Translations under genes and position numbers: made by a program | Source: Halopseudomonas sp002296055 | Lineage (GTDB): Bacteria; Pseudomonadota; Gammaproteobacteria; Pseudomonadales; Pseudomonadaceae | NCBI RefSeq assembly: GCF_050876985.1 | Contig: NZ_JBPAPP010000005.1 | Strand: one strand, 5' to 3' | DNA length: 64,000 nt | Part shown: positions 27,201 to 34,590 of the stretch, piece by piece | How positions within the stretch are numbered: the stretch's first letter is position 1 | Layout of the letters: every line of letters starts with the position of its first letter | Notes under the pieces: generated by a model | What the model was told of the DNA's origin: nothing | Databases searched by the model: none | The model's input: only the letters and a program-made list of their open reading frames with translations

Positions 27201-27902
27201 TTCCAGTTCGACTGGGACTGGCTGCCCGAGTACAAGGCCTACTGGGAGTTCTTCCGCGAACTGATCCAGATGCCGAATCTGGGCGACGGCACCAGCCTGT
27301 TCGACGATACCCTGTCCGAGCGCTCGGCCGAGGTGCGCGACCAGCTACTCGCCCTGCTGCTGGACGGCGACGAACAGCAAGCCCTGCGTGAGCTGGAGCG
27401 CATCAGCGACTACCGCCGCTATCGCCGCTACGACATCCTCAAGCACCCGGAGGGCAAATCTGCCATCCGCCTGAGCGAATACGGCACCGGCTCCGGCGGC
27501 CAGCTGGAAACCCCGGCCTACATCATCCGCGCCGCCGCCGTGACCAGCGCCTTCCGCTTCAACGAAGGCGACAGCCACCTGCGCATGGTGATCGTCGACG
27601 AAGCCTTTATGCACATGGATGAAATCCGCTCGCGTGAAGTCATCGCCTACCTGACCGAGACCCTTGGCCTGCAGTTGATCTTCATCATGCCGACCAGCAA
27701 GGCCGGCCCCTTCCTGGAACTGGTCAGCAACCAGTTTGTGTTCAGCAAGGTGCCCAGCAGCCAGCAGGTTGGGGAGCTGAACACCCGCGTGCTGCTCGAC
27801 CGCCAGCAGCTCAACCGCGAACGCGTGGCCGAGCTGTGGGCCCAGCATCGCCGGGTGATCCGTCAGCAGGGCGCGCTGGAGTTTATGGAAGACGTGATCT
27901 GA
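24267..27902 (+). CDS. mksB: MksB/JetC-like SMC ATPase
   Basis: 1211-residue SMC-like ATPase. Walker A GGNGSGKTT (about 30-38) is N-terminal. Two coiled-coil arms (about 260-540 and 690-960) flank a hinge-like segment. The C-terminal half-head has signature-like GTGSGGQLETP and Walker B MVIVDEAFMHMD. It would extrude or compact DNA by ATP-driven loop formation. In a Wadjet locus jetD, a TOPRIM-type nuclease gene, follows; here the next gene is a type VI effector, so this looks like an MksBEF set. It seems longer than the P. aeruginosa MksB I recall, closer to JetC. Confidence 0.85.
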   Translation: MYLKRSITVNWGNLPVEELEYGPVNLFSGGNGSGKTTAADALQTLMTAAHDNLFNYNPGQDETTQRGRGGKQVRTLASYVLGCDDGAYARPWDTDGYIAGVFHPTRGETAEPFTAVIGVRAHLDAAGSSRQARQDELLLMIIPGEMLSLSHFLREQEDGRHVIAVTELPGLLRKQFSAQQIEVYDRKSAYLARLYAALRGRRDALSTREAKNAARTFANFMAYKPVKSIDQFVAEEVLEPREFGDTIKRIRELLRTVHGMEQEAARVRQAVELLSLTTSQTTQYLDSWLERTGLEYAAAAQAWQNNQQGYLAAKQEQQQLASQLEALQEDQRLTTERLGQAHHELVQLEARRQGIPALQNKDQLEQRQRQLSEQLRNAVPGLLTQAHQRDRNLVALQSAGALLSQHSLSQSIPQLASRGWRDASAAVLAAEREPVADLNQLLARDWIDLTPLDAGLDAIRSQQRAHNQLAERLRDQDSEGASLLQRVDRLVQERTSALNNLDRQVSQIRHQISTLQSSRVTYPAYVEEALLAIRKQCPQADPRVLCDHVEVLDPDWQMAIEGYIGGSRYAILVEPEYEAEAIRIVRQMNSRERNRARVIQGSKAKQDAERINLPNDSILQVMRFSHRVAEYYLQASYATVARVADAGALRQTRRGITRDGMGSGNYALFRCDIDDSQLVFGAAARERNLRAQEQRLHDLDLQQHQLRRELEGLRELARQLGQIAPLDYAARASELLDSQRQLREVEQQLEALDLGAHHDLEAEQQRVTLRHRELELHGKDLDVQLGRLQEKQVSIGQRITHFADQSDALLDARDKAEQYLLDAAAQVPGLDPQARLEQLDAMLEQRGGQFDFIADAQALTSSLHRQVADLQRAIEHYNEQAQPADQVLADTPAELHSLAFFRHVGALHQQLDNLHNRLRNNVLLAKQEQLASLRDSFNTTFVSDLCHEIHQAINDGRRTLEQLNKELEHHRFGADRERFQFDWDWLPEYKAYWEFFRELIQMPNLGDGTSLFDDTLSERSAEVRDQLLALLLDGDEQQALRELERISDYRRYRRYDILKHPEGKSAIRLSEYGTGSGGQLETPAYIIRAAAVTSAFRFNEGDSHLRMVIVDEAFMHMDEIRSREVIAYLTETLGLQLIFIMPTSKAGPFLELVSNQFVFSKVPSSQQVGELNTRVLLDRQQLNRERVAELWAQHRRVIRQQGALEFMEDVI

Positions 27903-27909
27903 CCCTGTG

Positions 27910-27940
27910 AATGCGTTGCCGGGCACCCCGGCAACGCATT
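27910..27940 (+). terminator. Strong hairpin after mksB, possible terminator
   Basis: Perfect 14-bp inverted repeat (27910-27923 with 27927-27940) with a 3-base CAC loop, 7 bases past the mksB stop. No U-tract follows in either direction. It may stabilise the 3' end or act with Rho. It marks the border between the SMC operon and the effector gene. Confidence 0.5.
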
Positions 27941-28048
27941 GCAGCGGTAGATGCCAAACACCGCACATTCACCCGAATAGTCGATTGTCCGACCCGCCAA
28001 CACCCCGCAGGATCAGCGCAGGCACACCTGCAGCCAGAGGGAATTGGC

Positions 28049-29932
28049 ATGTCCGGCAAACCCGCCGCACGACTCGGCGACCCCACACAATGCCCACAGA
28101 CCGGCCACGGCGCCCGCGCCATTGCCAGCGGCGCCCCCACTGTGCTGTTCAACGGTAAGCCCGCCGCACGCCTGGGAGACAGCACCACCTGCGGCAGCGC
28201 ACTGGCCGGCCAGGTCATCCCCAACGTCCTGATCAACGGCCGCCCCGCAGCAGTGCTCGGCAGCACCGGCAGCCACGGCGACGCCGTGATCGCCGGCTCC
28301 GGCAATATCTTCATCGGCACCGCCACCGGCAGCGCCAGCACAGCAGTGCAGGCCGTCGGCGCCCTGGTGCGTACCCTGCAAGCGCTGTTCGGCGCGCCAC
28401 TGGCCACCCGCGCCAGCGTCGCCAACGCCGCCCCGCTAGAGCGCGAGGAAGAAGAGGAGGAAGAAGAAACCGAACTGCCGCAAAAACAGCGCATCACCCT
28501 GCGCGTCGGCATGTTCTTCGACGGCACCCTCAACAACCTGCCCAACGCCTCCCTCACCGCCCAATGCCGCCGTGAAGACCTCGCCCAACTCGGCCCCGAC
28601 GGCCTCGAAGCCGTCACCCGCTTCTGCCAATCCCACGGCTACAACGACAGCAACGGCGATGCCTTTTTTGATCAGCGACCTGATAACAGTTATGGGAATG
28701 AGTTGAGCAATGTGGCGTTGTTGTTTCGCTTGTATCGCGACGACTCACGGGAGCAGTTACAAGCTGAAGCTAAGGAAGCCGCGGTGAAGGTTTACATTGA
28801 AGGCGCCGGTAGCAAAGCAGGCGAGGAAGACGCCACCATGGGTATGGCGTTTGGGCAAGGCGAAACAGGGGTTGTTGAGCGGGTTGAGCAGAGTCCTGCT
28901 CTTCTAACGAGAGCAATCGACAACTTAAACCGTCGAAATCCAGAGCTTGTAATTGAAAAAATCGAGTTCGATATCTTCGGCTTCAGTCGCGGTGCCGCAG
29001 CCGCTCGCCACTTTGCCAATGAGGTGCTGAAGAGTAGTTGCGGAATTTTCGGCACCAGTTTGGATACCAAAAGCCCTGCGTTTGCTCCTAGTTTCTCCAT
29101 TGAAGAAGGCATGAGCATCAATTTTATCGGCGTGTTCGATACCGTGGCCGCCATCGGCGATCCGGCTAAGGGCCACCTTAGCGTCGGCGATGATTATAAC
29201 CCAGGCGTTAATCTGCACCTGCCACCCGACTGCGCCCGCAAGGTAGTGCATCTGACCGCCGCAGATGAACACCGACACAACTTCAGCTTGAACCAGGTAA
29301 GCGCTCCACATGAAGAGCTGGAACTTCCCGGCGTGCATTCCAACCTGGGTGGCGGGTATCCAACACTGTCTTACGAACGGTTGGTGATTGGCAGGCCCGT
29401 ATTCTTCCTTAGCAACCACTACCCCTTGGACGGCCCAGCTCGTCAGCAACTGGTTCGCTCCCGCGCGTGGTTGGTCAGGCAGCAGGAGGAAGAGCGCTTT
29501 CGGGGCCGCGGCCTACCGGGCGACGGGCGCTTTGAGCGGCATGAAGAAGTGGTCGGACAAAGCTCGAACGCACGGGTGTTGCTGACTCTCTCTGTCATCC
29601 GCAGCGTCCGAGGCGAGCTGTCCCGCGTGTCCCTCAGGGTCATGCATGCGAAGGCGGCGATGGCGGGCGTGCCGTTCGGCGCAATAAACGATGCCGACAA
29701 ACGCTTCGCTATCCCGCCAGACCTCGCGCCCATCGCTGAAAAGGTGTTTTCCGCCTGCATGATGGGATGCAGCCCAACCCTGAGCGAACAGGAGAAACGC
29801 TTTCTACACAGCCGCTATATCCACAGCTCAGCCAACTGGGTGCCAGTACACGGCTTTATGGCCAACAAACCACGTCATGACTTTACTCGCGCCGTCTACC
29901 CAGATAAGCCACAGAACGGGTACCCCGTATGA
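28049..29932 (+). CDS. PAAR-domain type VI effector with DUF2235 (Tle1-like) phospholipase domain
   Basis: 627 residues. Residues 1-90 form a PAAR domain, with GKPAARLGD repeated at residues 3-11 and again near 36-44, which caps the VgrG spike. An acidic linker (EEEEEEEE near residue 133) precedes a DUF2235 alpha/beta hydrolase starting at FFDGTLNN. The nucleophile is in GFSRG (S313), with GVFDTV and EHRHNF supplying likely Asp and His. This fits the Tle1 antibacterial lipase group. Base composition drops sharply at about 28660, inside the hydrolase domain. The start follows GAGGGA. No vgrG or adaptor is near. Confidence 0.85.
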   Translation: MSGKPAARLGDPTQCPQTGHGARAIASGAPTVLFNGKPAARLGDSTTCGSALAGQVIPNVLINGRPAAVLGSTGSHGDAVIAGSGNIFIGTATGSASTAVQAVGALVRTLQALFGAPLATRASVANAAPLEREEEEEEEETELPQKQRITLRVGMFFDGTLNNLPNASLTAQCRREDLAQLGPDGLEAVTRFCQSHGYNDSNGDAFFDQRPDNSYGNELSNVALLFRLYRDDSREQLQAEAKEAAVKVYIEGAGSKAGEEDATMGMAFGQGETGVVERVEQSPALLTRAIDNLNRRNPELVIEKIEFDIFGFSRGAAAARHFANEVLKSSCGIFGTSLDTKSPAFAPSFSIEEGMSINFIGVFDTVAAIGDPAKGHLSVGDDYNPGVNLHLPPDCARKVVHLTAADEHRHNFSLNQVSAPHEELELPGVHSNLGGGYPTLSYERLVIGRPVFFLSNHYPLDGPARQQLVRSRAWLVRQQEEERFRGRGLPGDGRFERHEEVVGQSSNARVLLTLSVIRSVRGELSRVSLRVMHAKAAMAGVPFGAINDADKRFAIPPDLAPIAEKVFSACMMGCSPTLSEQEKRFLHSRYIHSSANWVPVHGFMANKPRHDFTRAVYPDKPQNGYPV

Positions 29933-30603
29933 TTGCTCGCACCCTGATCCTGCTAACAGCGCTTATCCTCAGCGGCTGCCAGAACAGCACACAAATTAAC
30001 CCCTTCCCGCCGAAGCCGGACCTGCCTTACGACGCATGGTACATAGGCTTGGGAACCCCCACCTATATGGAAGCCTGGGTTGAGCAAGTAGATCTGACTG
30101 ACGTAAACGATCTGATGTACGAAGATGTGTTTGGCGGAATTGCCTCGACAAGCACACCGCCCAACAATAGGGGTGACGCACGCGGCTGGCCTGAAAACCC
30201 CGGCCCTGGCTCTAGCTTTCCCATGACGGGGATAGACCTACCTGAAAAGATCACTGTGCTCTGGCAATCACTCGCCGAGCCGCAGGCTTACCGCGCCAGT
30301 TTCGAGGTGTCAGCAGAGACAAGAGCGGAGATGTTGCAGCCGAGACTAGCCTATTGCGCCTGGAGAGACGAGTACGAAACCCAGTACCGCGACACCATTG
30401 CCATCGGAGTAGCGCCCGGCGGGGTAGTCAAAGCCTGGTTGATAGGCCCATGTCTTGACTCTATCGAAATCGCCCACGTCCAAGGCGAAATCAACCCCGT
30501 CGGCCCCTACAACGGGACATCCAACGGCGAGTTCTACCGCCCACCCAGCCCCAATGCCCAACACTATATCGACGCCCACGGCATCCCGTTTGGCAGCTGG
30601 TAA
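29929..30603 (+). CDS. Lipoprotein, probable immunity protein (DUF2931-like)
   Basis: 224 residues with a signal peptide and lipobox LSGC (C17), then a mature domain rich in W, Y and P resembling DUF2931. Its ATG overlaps the effector's TGA by 4 bp. A lipoprotein directly coupled to a phospholipase effector, facing the periplasm where such toxins act, is the usual immunity arrangement. Composition matches the lower-GC toxin half, so the pair probably moved together. Binding to the toxin is inferred. Confidence 0.75.
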   Translation: MIARTLILLTALILSGCQNSTQINPFPPKPDLPYDAWYIGLGTPTYMEAWVEQVDLTDVNDLMYEDVFGGIASTSTPPNNRGDARGWPENPGPGSSFPMTGIDLPEKITVLWQSLAEPQAYRASFEVSAETRAEMLQPRLAYCAWRDEYETQYRDTIAIGVAPGGVVKAWLIGPCLDSIEIAHVQGEINPVGPYNGTSNGEFYRPPSPNAQHYIDAHGIPFGSW

Positions 30604-30609
30604 GCGCGC

Positions 30610-31347
30610 TCAGCCCTTCTTGCCCGGACGCTGGTCCTTGACCAGCAGCAGGTTGTTTTCCCGTCGCAGGGTGAACAGGCCTATCCCTTCCACCAAGCCG
30701 CTGAACTTGCTGTAGCCATAGTTGCGCGGGTCAAACTCGGGCATTTGCTTGGCCAGCTGACTGCCCACCGGGCCAAGGTTGGCCCAACCTTCATCGTCAG
30801 ACGCCGCCTCAATAGCCTGGCGCAGCAGATTGCACAGCTTGGTGTCCTGGCGCAGCTCCTGCGCCGAGCGACGCTGAATAACCGTCTCCGCGTTCTCGGG
30901 GTGCTGAGTAAAGATTTCGGTGTAGATAAAGCGGTCGCAGGCGGCAACAAAAGGCTTGGGCGTTTTCTTCTCGCCAAAGCCATACACCACCTTGCCGGAC
31001 TCACGCAGGCGTGCGGCCAGGCGGGTGAAATCGCTGTCACTGGAAACAATGCAAAAGCCGCCAAGGTCTGCCGAATACAGCAAGTCCATGGCGTCGATGA
31101 TCATCGCGCTGTCGGTCGCGTTCTTGCCGGAGGTGTAGGCAAATTGCTGAATCGGCTGAATCGAGTGTTCCAGTAGCGAGGCTTTCCACTTACCCAGACT
31201 GGGCGTGGTCCAGTCACCGTAGATGCGCTTGACGCTGGCGACACCCAGCTTAGCCACCTCGGCCAGCAAGCCCTCAACAATCGCCGGATTGGCGTTGTCC
31301 GCATCAATCAGTACTGCCAGCCGGGTCGGCTCAATCTGCGCGGCCAT
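30610..31347 (-). CDS. NYN-domain protein with C-terminal OST-HTH/LOTUS domain
   Basis: 245 residues. The N-terminal NYN (PIN-like) domain has LIDADN (D15, D17), KNATDSAMIIDAMDLL and VSSDSDFTRLA, the acidic cluster expected for a metal-dependent ribonuclease. A LOTUS/OST-HTH module follows (about 165-240, GWANLGPVGSQL), a possible RNA-binding part. The SD AGGGGAG precedes the ATG. It converges on the immunity gene with a 6-bp gap. Role in vivo unknown. Confidence 0.85.
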   Translation of the reverse strand: MAAQIEPTRLAVLIDADNANPAIVEGLLAEVAKLGVASVKRIYGDWTTPSLGKWKASLLEHSIQPIQQFAYTSGKNATDSAMIIDAMDLLYSADLGGFCIVSSDSDFTRLAARLRESGKVVYGFGEKKTPKPFVAACDRFIYTEIFTQHPENAETVIQRRSAQELRQDTKLCNLLRQAIEAASDDEGWANLGPVGSQLAKQMPEFDPRNYGYSKFSGLVEGIGLFTLRRENNLLLVKDQRPGKKG

Positions 31348-31411
31348 CGATTCACTCCCCTGTGTGTGCAGCCGACATCTTGGCAGGCCCCTCTGCAGGG
31401 CGACAAGCCTC

Positions 31412-32221
31412 TCAGTGGCTTACCAGTTCGCAGAGCTGCGTAACCCCCTCAATAATCGCCGGCGTCGGACGAACCAGCAGGTCGCTGTCCAGCACGTACA
31501 GACGTTGCTGTTCAACGGCGGCCAGTTGTGGGAAACGGCGCCATTCATCAAGCCAGCGCTCGGCGGAGATGCCGGCGTCGGCCACAGCGATGATGGTGTC
31601 AGGGTTGGCGACCAGCACGCCTTCGCGGCCTACCTGCGAGGCCAGGCCGGTTAGGTTGGCGAATACATTGTCCGCGCCGCAGAGACTGAGGGCATCCGAT
31701 AGCATTTGGTCCCCAGCTACGGTGTACAGCGGGTTGTCCCACAGCTGCAGGAACACGCGGGGCTGATGGGTGCTGTGCTGCTGCCGCAATTGATCAAGCT
31801 GACTATTGAAACGGCTGGCCAGTGCAGCGGCTTGTGGCTTGCGATCTAGCAGCTCACCCAGTTGCAGGGTCATGTCGTCGATATCATCAAGCCGCTGGGG
31901 GTCAAACTCGGCTACCTGAATGTTCCAACTGCGCAGACGCGCCAGTAGTTCGGCAGGGCTGCCGCTGCTCCAGGCAAGAACCAGATCAGGTTTGGTGGCG
32001 ACGATACGTTCTGCCGACAGCGTACCGTAGCTGCCGACGCGTGCGACCTTATCTAGCTCGCCGGACAGCTGTCCATCATCCAGCACGCCAACCAGCTGAC
32101 TGCGGGCATCCAGCTGCAACACCATGTCGGTAAGAAAGGGAGCAATGCTAACCACTCGTTCGGCGGCGCCCAGCGGCGCAGCCAGCCAGCACAGCAGACA
32201 AAGGCTGGCCAGCAGGCGCAT
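31412..32221 (-). CDS. btuF: Periplasmic cobalamin-binding protein, BtuF-like
   Basis: 269 residues with a signal peptide (cleavage near LGAA-ERVVSI, residue 20) and the helical-backbone metal-receptor fold (VVSIAPFLTDMVLQL, DLVLAWSSGSP). It probably passes cobalamin to an ABC importer that is not encoded here. The gene sits last in the ribA-membrane protein-btuF run, as in P. aeruginosa, where dxs would follow directly. btuB under a cobalamin riboswitch lies 9 kb away. Other corrinoid or iron chelate ligands cannot be excluded. Confidence 0.75.
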   Translation of the reverse strand: MRLLASLCLLCWLAAPLGAAERVVSIAPFLTDMVLQLDARSQLVGVLDDGQLSGELDKVARVGSYGTLSAERIVATKPDLVLAWSSGSPAELLARLRSWNIQVAEFDPQRLDDIDDMTLQLGELLDRKPQAAALASRFNSQLDQLRQQHSTHQPRVFLQLWDNPLYTVAGDQMLSDALSLCGADNVFANLTGLASQVGREGVLVANPDTIIAVADAGISAERWLDEWRRFPQLAAVEQQRLYVLDSDLLVRPTPAIIEGVTQLCELVSH

Positions 32222-32647
32222 TCAGTCGACCCAGGCCGCCGGCGGACGGTACAGCAGCATGACGCCAAGGCTGACGACTACCAGCAGTACCAGCGGGATA
32301 ACCTCCCCCACACAGAAGTAATGCACCAGCGCGACCAGCGCCGGCAGGGCCGCAGCACTCAGGCCCAGGCTCTGCAAACGGTGCAGACTGGCCCAGGCGC
32401 CAGCCGCTTCATCGCTTGTGCCCAGGGCATCAACGCGAATCAGTGCGCGCTTGTACAAGCGGAAGCGCCACAGCGTCAGTAGCAACGTGGTCATGCCAAT
32501 GGCGAACAGCGGCACGGCAGCGGCGTCGAACAGGCCGTTCCAGTCACCCAGCACGACTACCAGCAAAATCGGCAGTAGCAGCACGGCTGCGCTAAGCATG
32601 CGCCAGACGCTGCGCAGGGTGCGCCAGTGGGGTTTGGGATCAAACAT
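32222..32647 (-). CDS. Small integral membrane protein of unknown function
   Basis: 141 residues with four hydrophobic segments (about 17-36, 45-60, 88-106, 112-130) and a short loop of charged residues. No family motif is recognised. Two ATGs (32650, 32647) overlap the end of ribA; the gene abuts btuF (adjacent stop and start). The position between ribA and btuF is conserved in Pseudomonas, hinting at a link with cofactor uptake, but nothing in the sequence proves it. Confidence 0.75.
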   Translation of the reverse strand: MFDPKPHWRTLRSVWRMLSAAVLLLPILLVVVLGDWNGLFDAAAVPLFAIGMTTLLLTLWRFRLYKRALIRVDALGTSDEAAGAWASLHRLQSLGLSAAALPALVALVHYFCVGEVIPLVLLVVVSLGVMLLYRPPAAWVD

Positions 32648-33263
32648 CATCGGGCTCGGTTTCTGCCTGATGCAGCTGTCCCAGCATGTGACCCAGCTTG
32701 CCGGCCTTGGTGGCCAGGTACTTGGTGTTGTGCGGGTTTTTGCCAAACTGCAGCGGCAAGCGTTGCGCCACCTCGACGCCAAACCCCTGCATGGCTTTAA
32801 CCTTACGCGGGTTGTTGGTCAGCAGTTTGAGGCTGGTGATACCCAGATGATCGAGCATCGGTTTGCAGATGCCGTAGTCGCGCTGATCGGCGCCAAAGCC
32901 CAATAGCTCGTTCGCCTCGACCGTATCGGCGCCACCGTCTTGCAGGTGGTAGGCGCGAATCTTGTTCATCAGACCAATGCCCCGCCCTTCCTGGCGCAGG
33001 TACAGCAGCGCGCCGCGGCCTTCGTCGGCGATGGCCTTGAGCGCAGCTTCCAGCTGAAAGCCGCAGTCACAGCGCAGGCTGAACAGGGCATCGCCAGTCA
33101 GGCATTCGGAGTGCAGGCGCCCGAGGACCGGCTGGCCGTCGGACACATCACCCATCGTCAGCACCACATGCTCCTTGCCGGTCGCTTCTTCCAGGAAGCC
33201 GTGCATGGTGAATGTTCCCCACTGGGTGGGCAGCTGAGATGAAGCAACAAAGGTGACTGTCAC
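32640..33263 (-). CDS. ribA: GTP cyclohydrolase II
   Basis: Opens riboflavin synthesis by hydrolysing GTP. The 207-residue protein carries the zinc cysteines in HSECLTGD and LRCDCG and the catalytic QEGRGIGL and TNNPRKV motifs. It is the full stand-alone enzyme, which explains why the GTP cyclohydrolase half of the RibB protein at 36604 can be dead. No FMN riboswitch is seen in the 134-bp region upstream. Confidence 0.97.
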   Translation of the reverse strand: MTVTFVASSQLPTQWGTFTMHGFLEEATGKEHVVLTMGDVSDGQPVLGRLHSECLTGDALFSLRCDCGFQLEAALKAIADEGRGALLYLRQEGRGIGLMNKIRAYHLQDGGADTVEANELLGFGADQRDYGICKPMLDHLGITSLKLLTNNPRKVKAMQGFGVEVAQRLPLQFGKNPHNTKYLATKAGKLGHMLGQLHQAETEPDDV

Positions 33264-33397
33264 ACCGGTCTCCTGTACAGCCTTTGCAAAAAAAGGGCTG
33301 ACATATTAGCAGGAGAAGCCCGTGCGGGCGATCTGCACGTGCGCTGGATAGCTGCGGTGAATGCTTAAAACTGAGCTCAACCGAGCCGGCGACTGCC

Positions 33398-34063
33398 TCA
33401 GAACTTGCGTTCAAGCAGCAGCAGGTTGTCGCGCTCATCCATGCGCACACGGCTGAGCCAACTCATACCCAGCAGTACATCCAGCGGATAAGCGCCGTCG
33501 AGCACCACGCCCTGCACGTTGGTCAGCTCAATTTCGCCCACCTTGACCCGCGCCAGCGAGACCCGGTAGCCATCGACCGCGCCGCTGGCGGTGGTGGCGC
33601 GAATCGGCGTGCCGATCAGCTGGTAATCAATGCCCATGCGCCGCGCCTGATTGGCGTTCATGGCGACGCTGGTGGCGCCGGTATCGACCATAAAGGCGGT
33701 GTGGTGCCCATTGATGGAACCGGTCACCCGGAAGTGTCCACCCTCACCGCGGGGGATGCTCACCTGCTGCCGTTCGGCCTGGGCAAAGCCTTCGGTGTAC
33801 TCGCGCTGCAGACCGAACTGACGCGTCTGGCCGTCGATACGCAGGGTGGCAGTGTTACTGTCGGCGGCGACCAGCTCAACGCCCTGCACGGCGGGTTTGC
33901 CGACGCGCAGCATGTGACGCGCGCCATCGATGTTGACCACCGCGGCATTGGGGAACAGGCCCACAACCCGCACATCGGAGGCCGCCAGCAGCGCACCGGA
34001 GCCCAGCAGCAGGGCGCCGGCCAGCAGGGTGGCCAGAGAAGAGATTCTGCGTGGTTGAGCCAT
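33398..34063 (-). CDS. Retropepsin-like clan AA aspartic protease
   Basis: 221 residues from ATG 34063 (SD AAGGAC; an upstream ATG at 34117 is less likely). An N-terminal signal or anchor (about 8-28) is followed by a periplasmic domain. The C-terminal protease domain has the single motif VDTGATSVAM and the closing LDVLLGMSWLSRV, as in TIGR02281-type single-domain proteases that dimerise. Substrate unknown. It is encoded downstream of pgpA in the thiL-pgpA run. Confidence 0.85.
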   Translation of the reverse strand: MAQPRRISSLATLLAGALLLGSGALLAASDVRVVGLFPNAAVVNIDGARHMLRVGKPAVQGVELVAADSNTATLRIDGQTRQFGLQREYTEGFAQAERQQVSIPRGEGGHFRVTGSINGHHTAFMVDTGATSVAMNANQARRMGIDYQLIGTPIRATTASGAVDGYRVSLARVKVGEIELTNVQGVVLDGAYPLDVLLGMSWLSRVRMDERDNLLLLERKF

Positions 34064-34095
34064 TGAGATGTCCTTTCCGCAATGCCAGAGAAGGG

Positions 34096-34590
34096 CTACA
34101 CCATAGCCAATAGCCATTCGCCCAGCAACAGCACCAGCAGCGCCATGACGCCGGCAATCACATCATCGAGCATAATGCCCAGGCCTCCGCCAACCCGGCG
34201 GTCAACCCAGCCAATCGGCCAGGGCTTCCAGATATCGAACAGGCGGAACAGCGCAAAGCCGGCAAGCAGCCAGACCCAGCCGGTTGGCGCCAGCCAGAGC
34301 GCAATCCACACACCAACAAATTCGTCCCAGACGATACCGCCGTGATCGTGCACACCCAGATCCGCTGCCGTGCGGTGACACAGCCAGATACCCAGCAGCG
34401 TCGAGAGCAGAATAACCAGCGCATAGCCGCCCAGCGGCAGCTGCTGCCAGAGCAGCACAAACGGCAGCGCGGCCAGTGTGCCCCAGGTGCCCGGCGCGGG
34501 CCGAATGGCGCCACTGCCAAAACCGAAGGCGAGAAAGTGTATGGGGTTGCGCCATACCGAGGCGGGTGTGGATTCGTACGTGTCAGTCAT
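34096..34590 (-). CDS. pgpA: Phosphatidylglycerophosphatase A
   Basis: Removes the phosphate from phosphatidylglycerol phosphate at the inner membrane. The 164-residue protein shows GSGAIRPAPGTWGTL, the metal-site GGIVWDEFVG and DRRVGGGLGIMLDDVIAG, all hallmarks of PgpA. The start overlaps the thiL end by 8 bp, a conserved thiL-pgpA coupling. Confidence 0.95.
   Translation of the reverse strand: MTDTYESTPASVWRNPIHFLAFGFGSGAIRPAPGTWGTLAALPFVLLWQQLPLGGYALVILLSTLLGIWLCHRTAADLGVHDHGGIVWDEFVGVWIALWLAPTGWVWLLAGFALFRLFDIWKPWPIGWVDRRVGGGLGIMLDDVIAGVMALLVLLLGEWLLAMV

Noticed and set aside
30610..31347. The NYN protein as a stand-in nuclease for the missing JetD
   Set aside because: It lies on the opposite strand beyond the effector pair, and NYN-LOTUS proteins are expected to act on RNA, whereas JetD cuts DNA. 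Nothing links it to the SMC operon.
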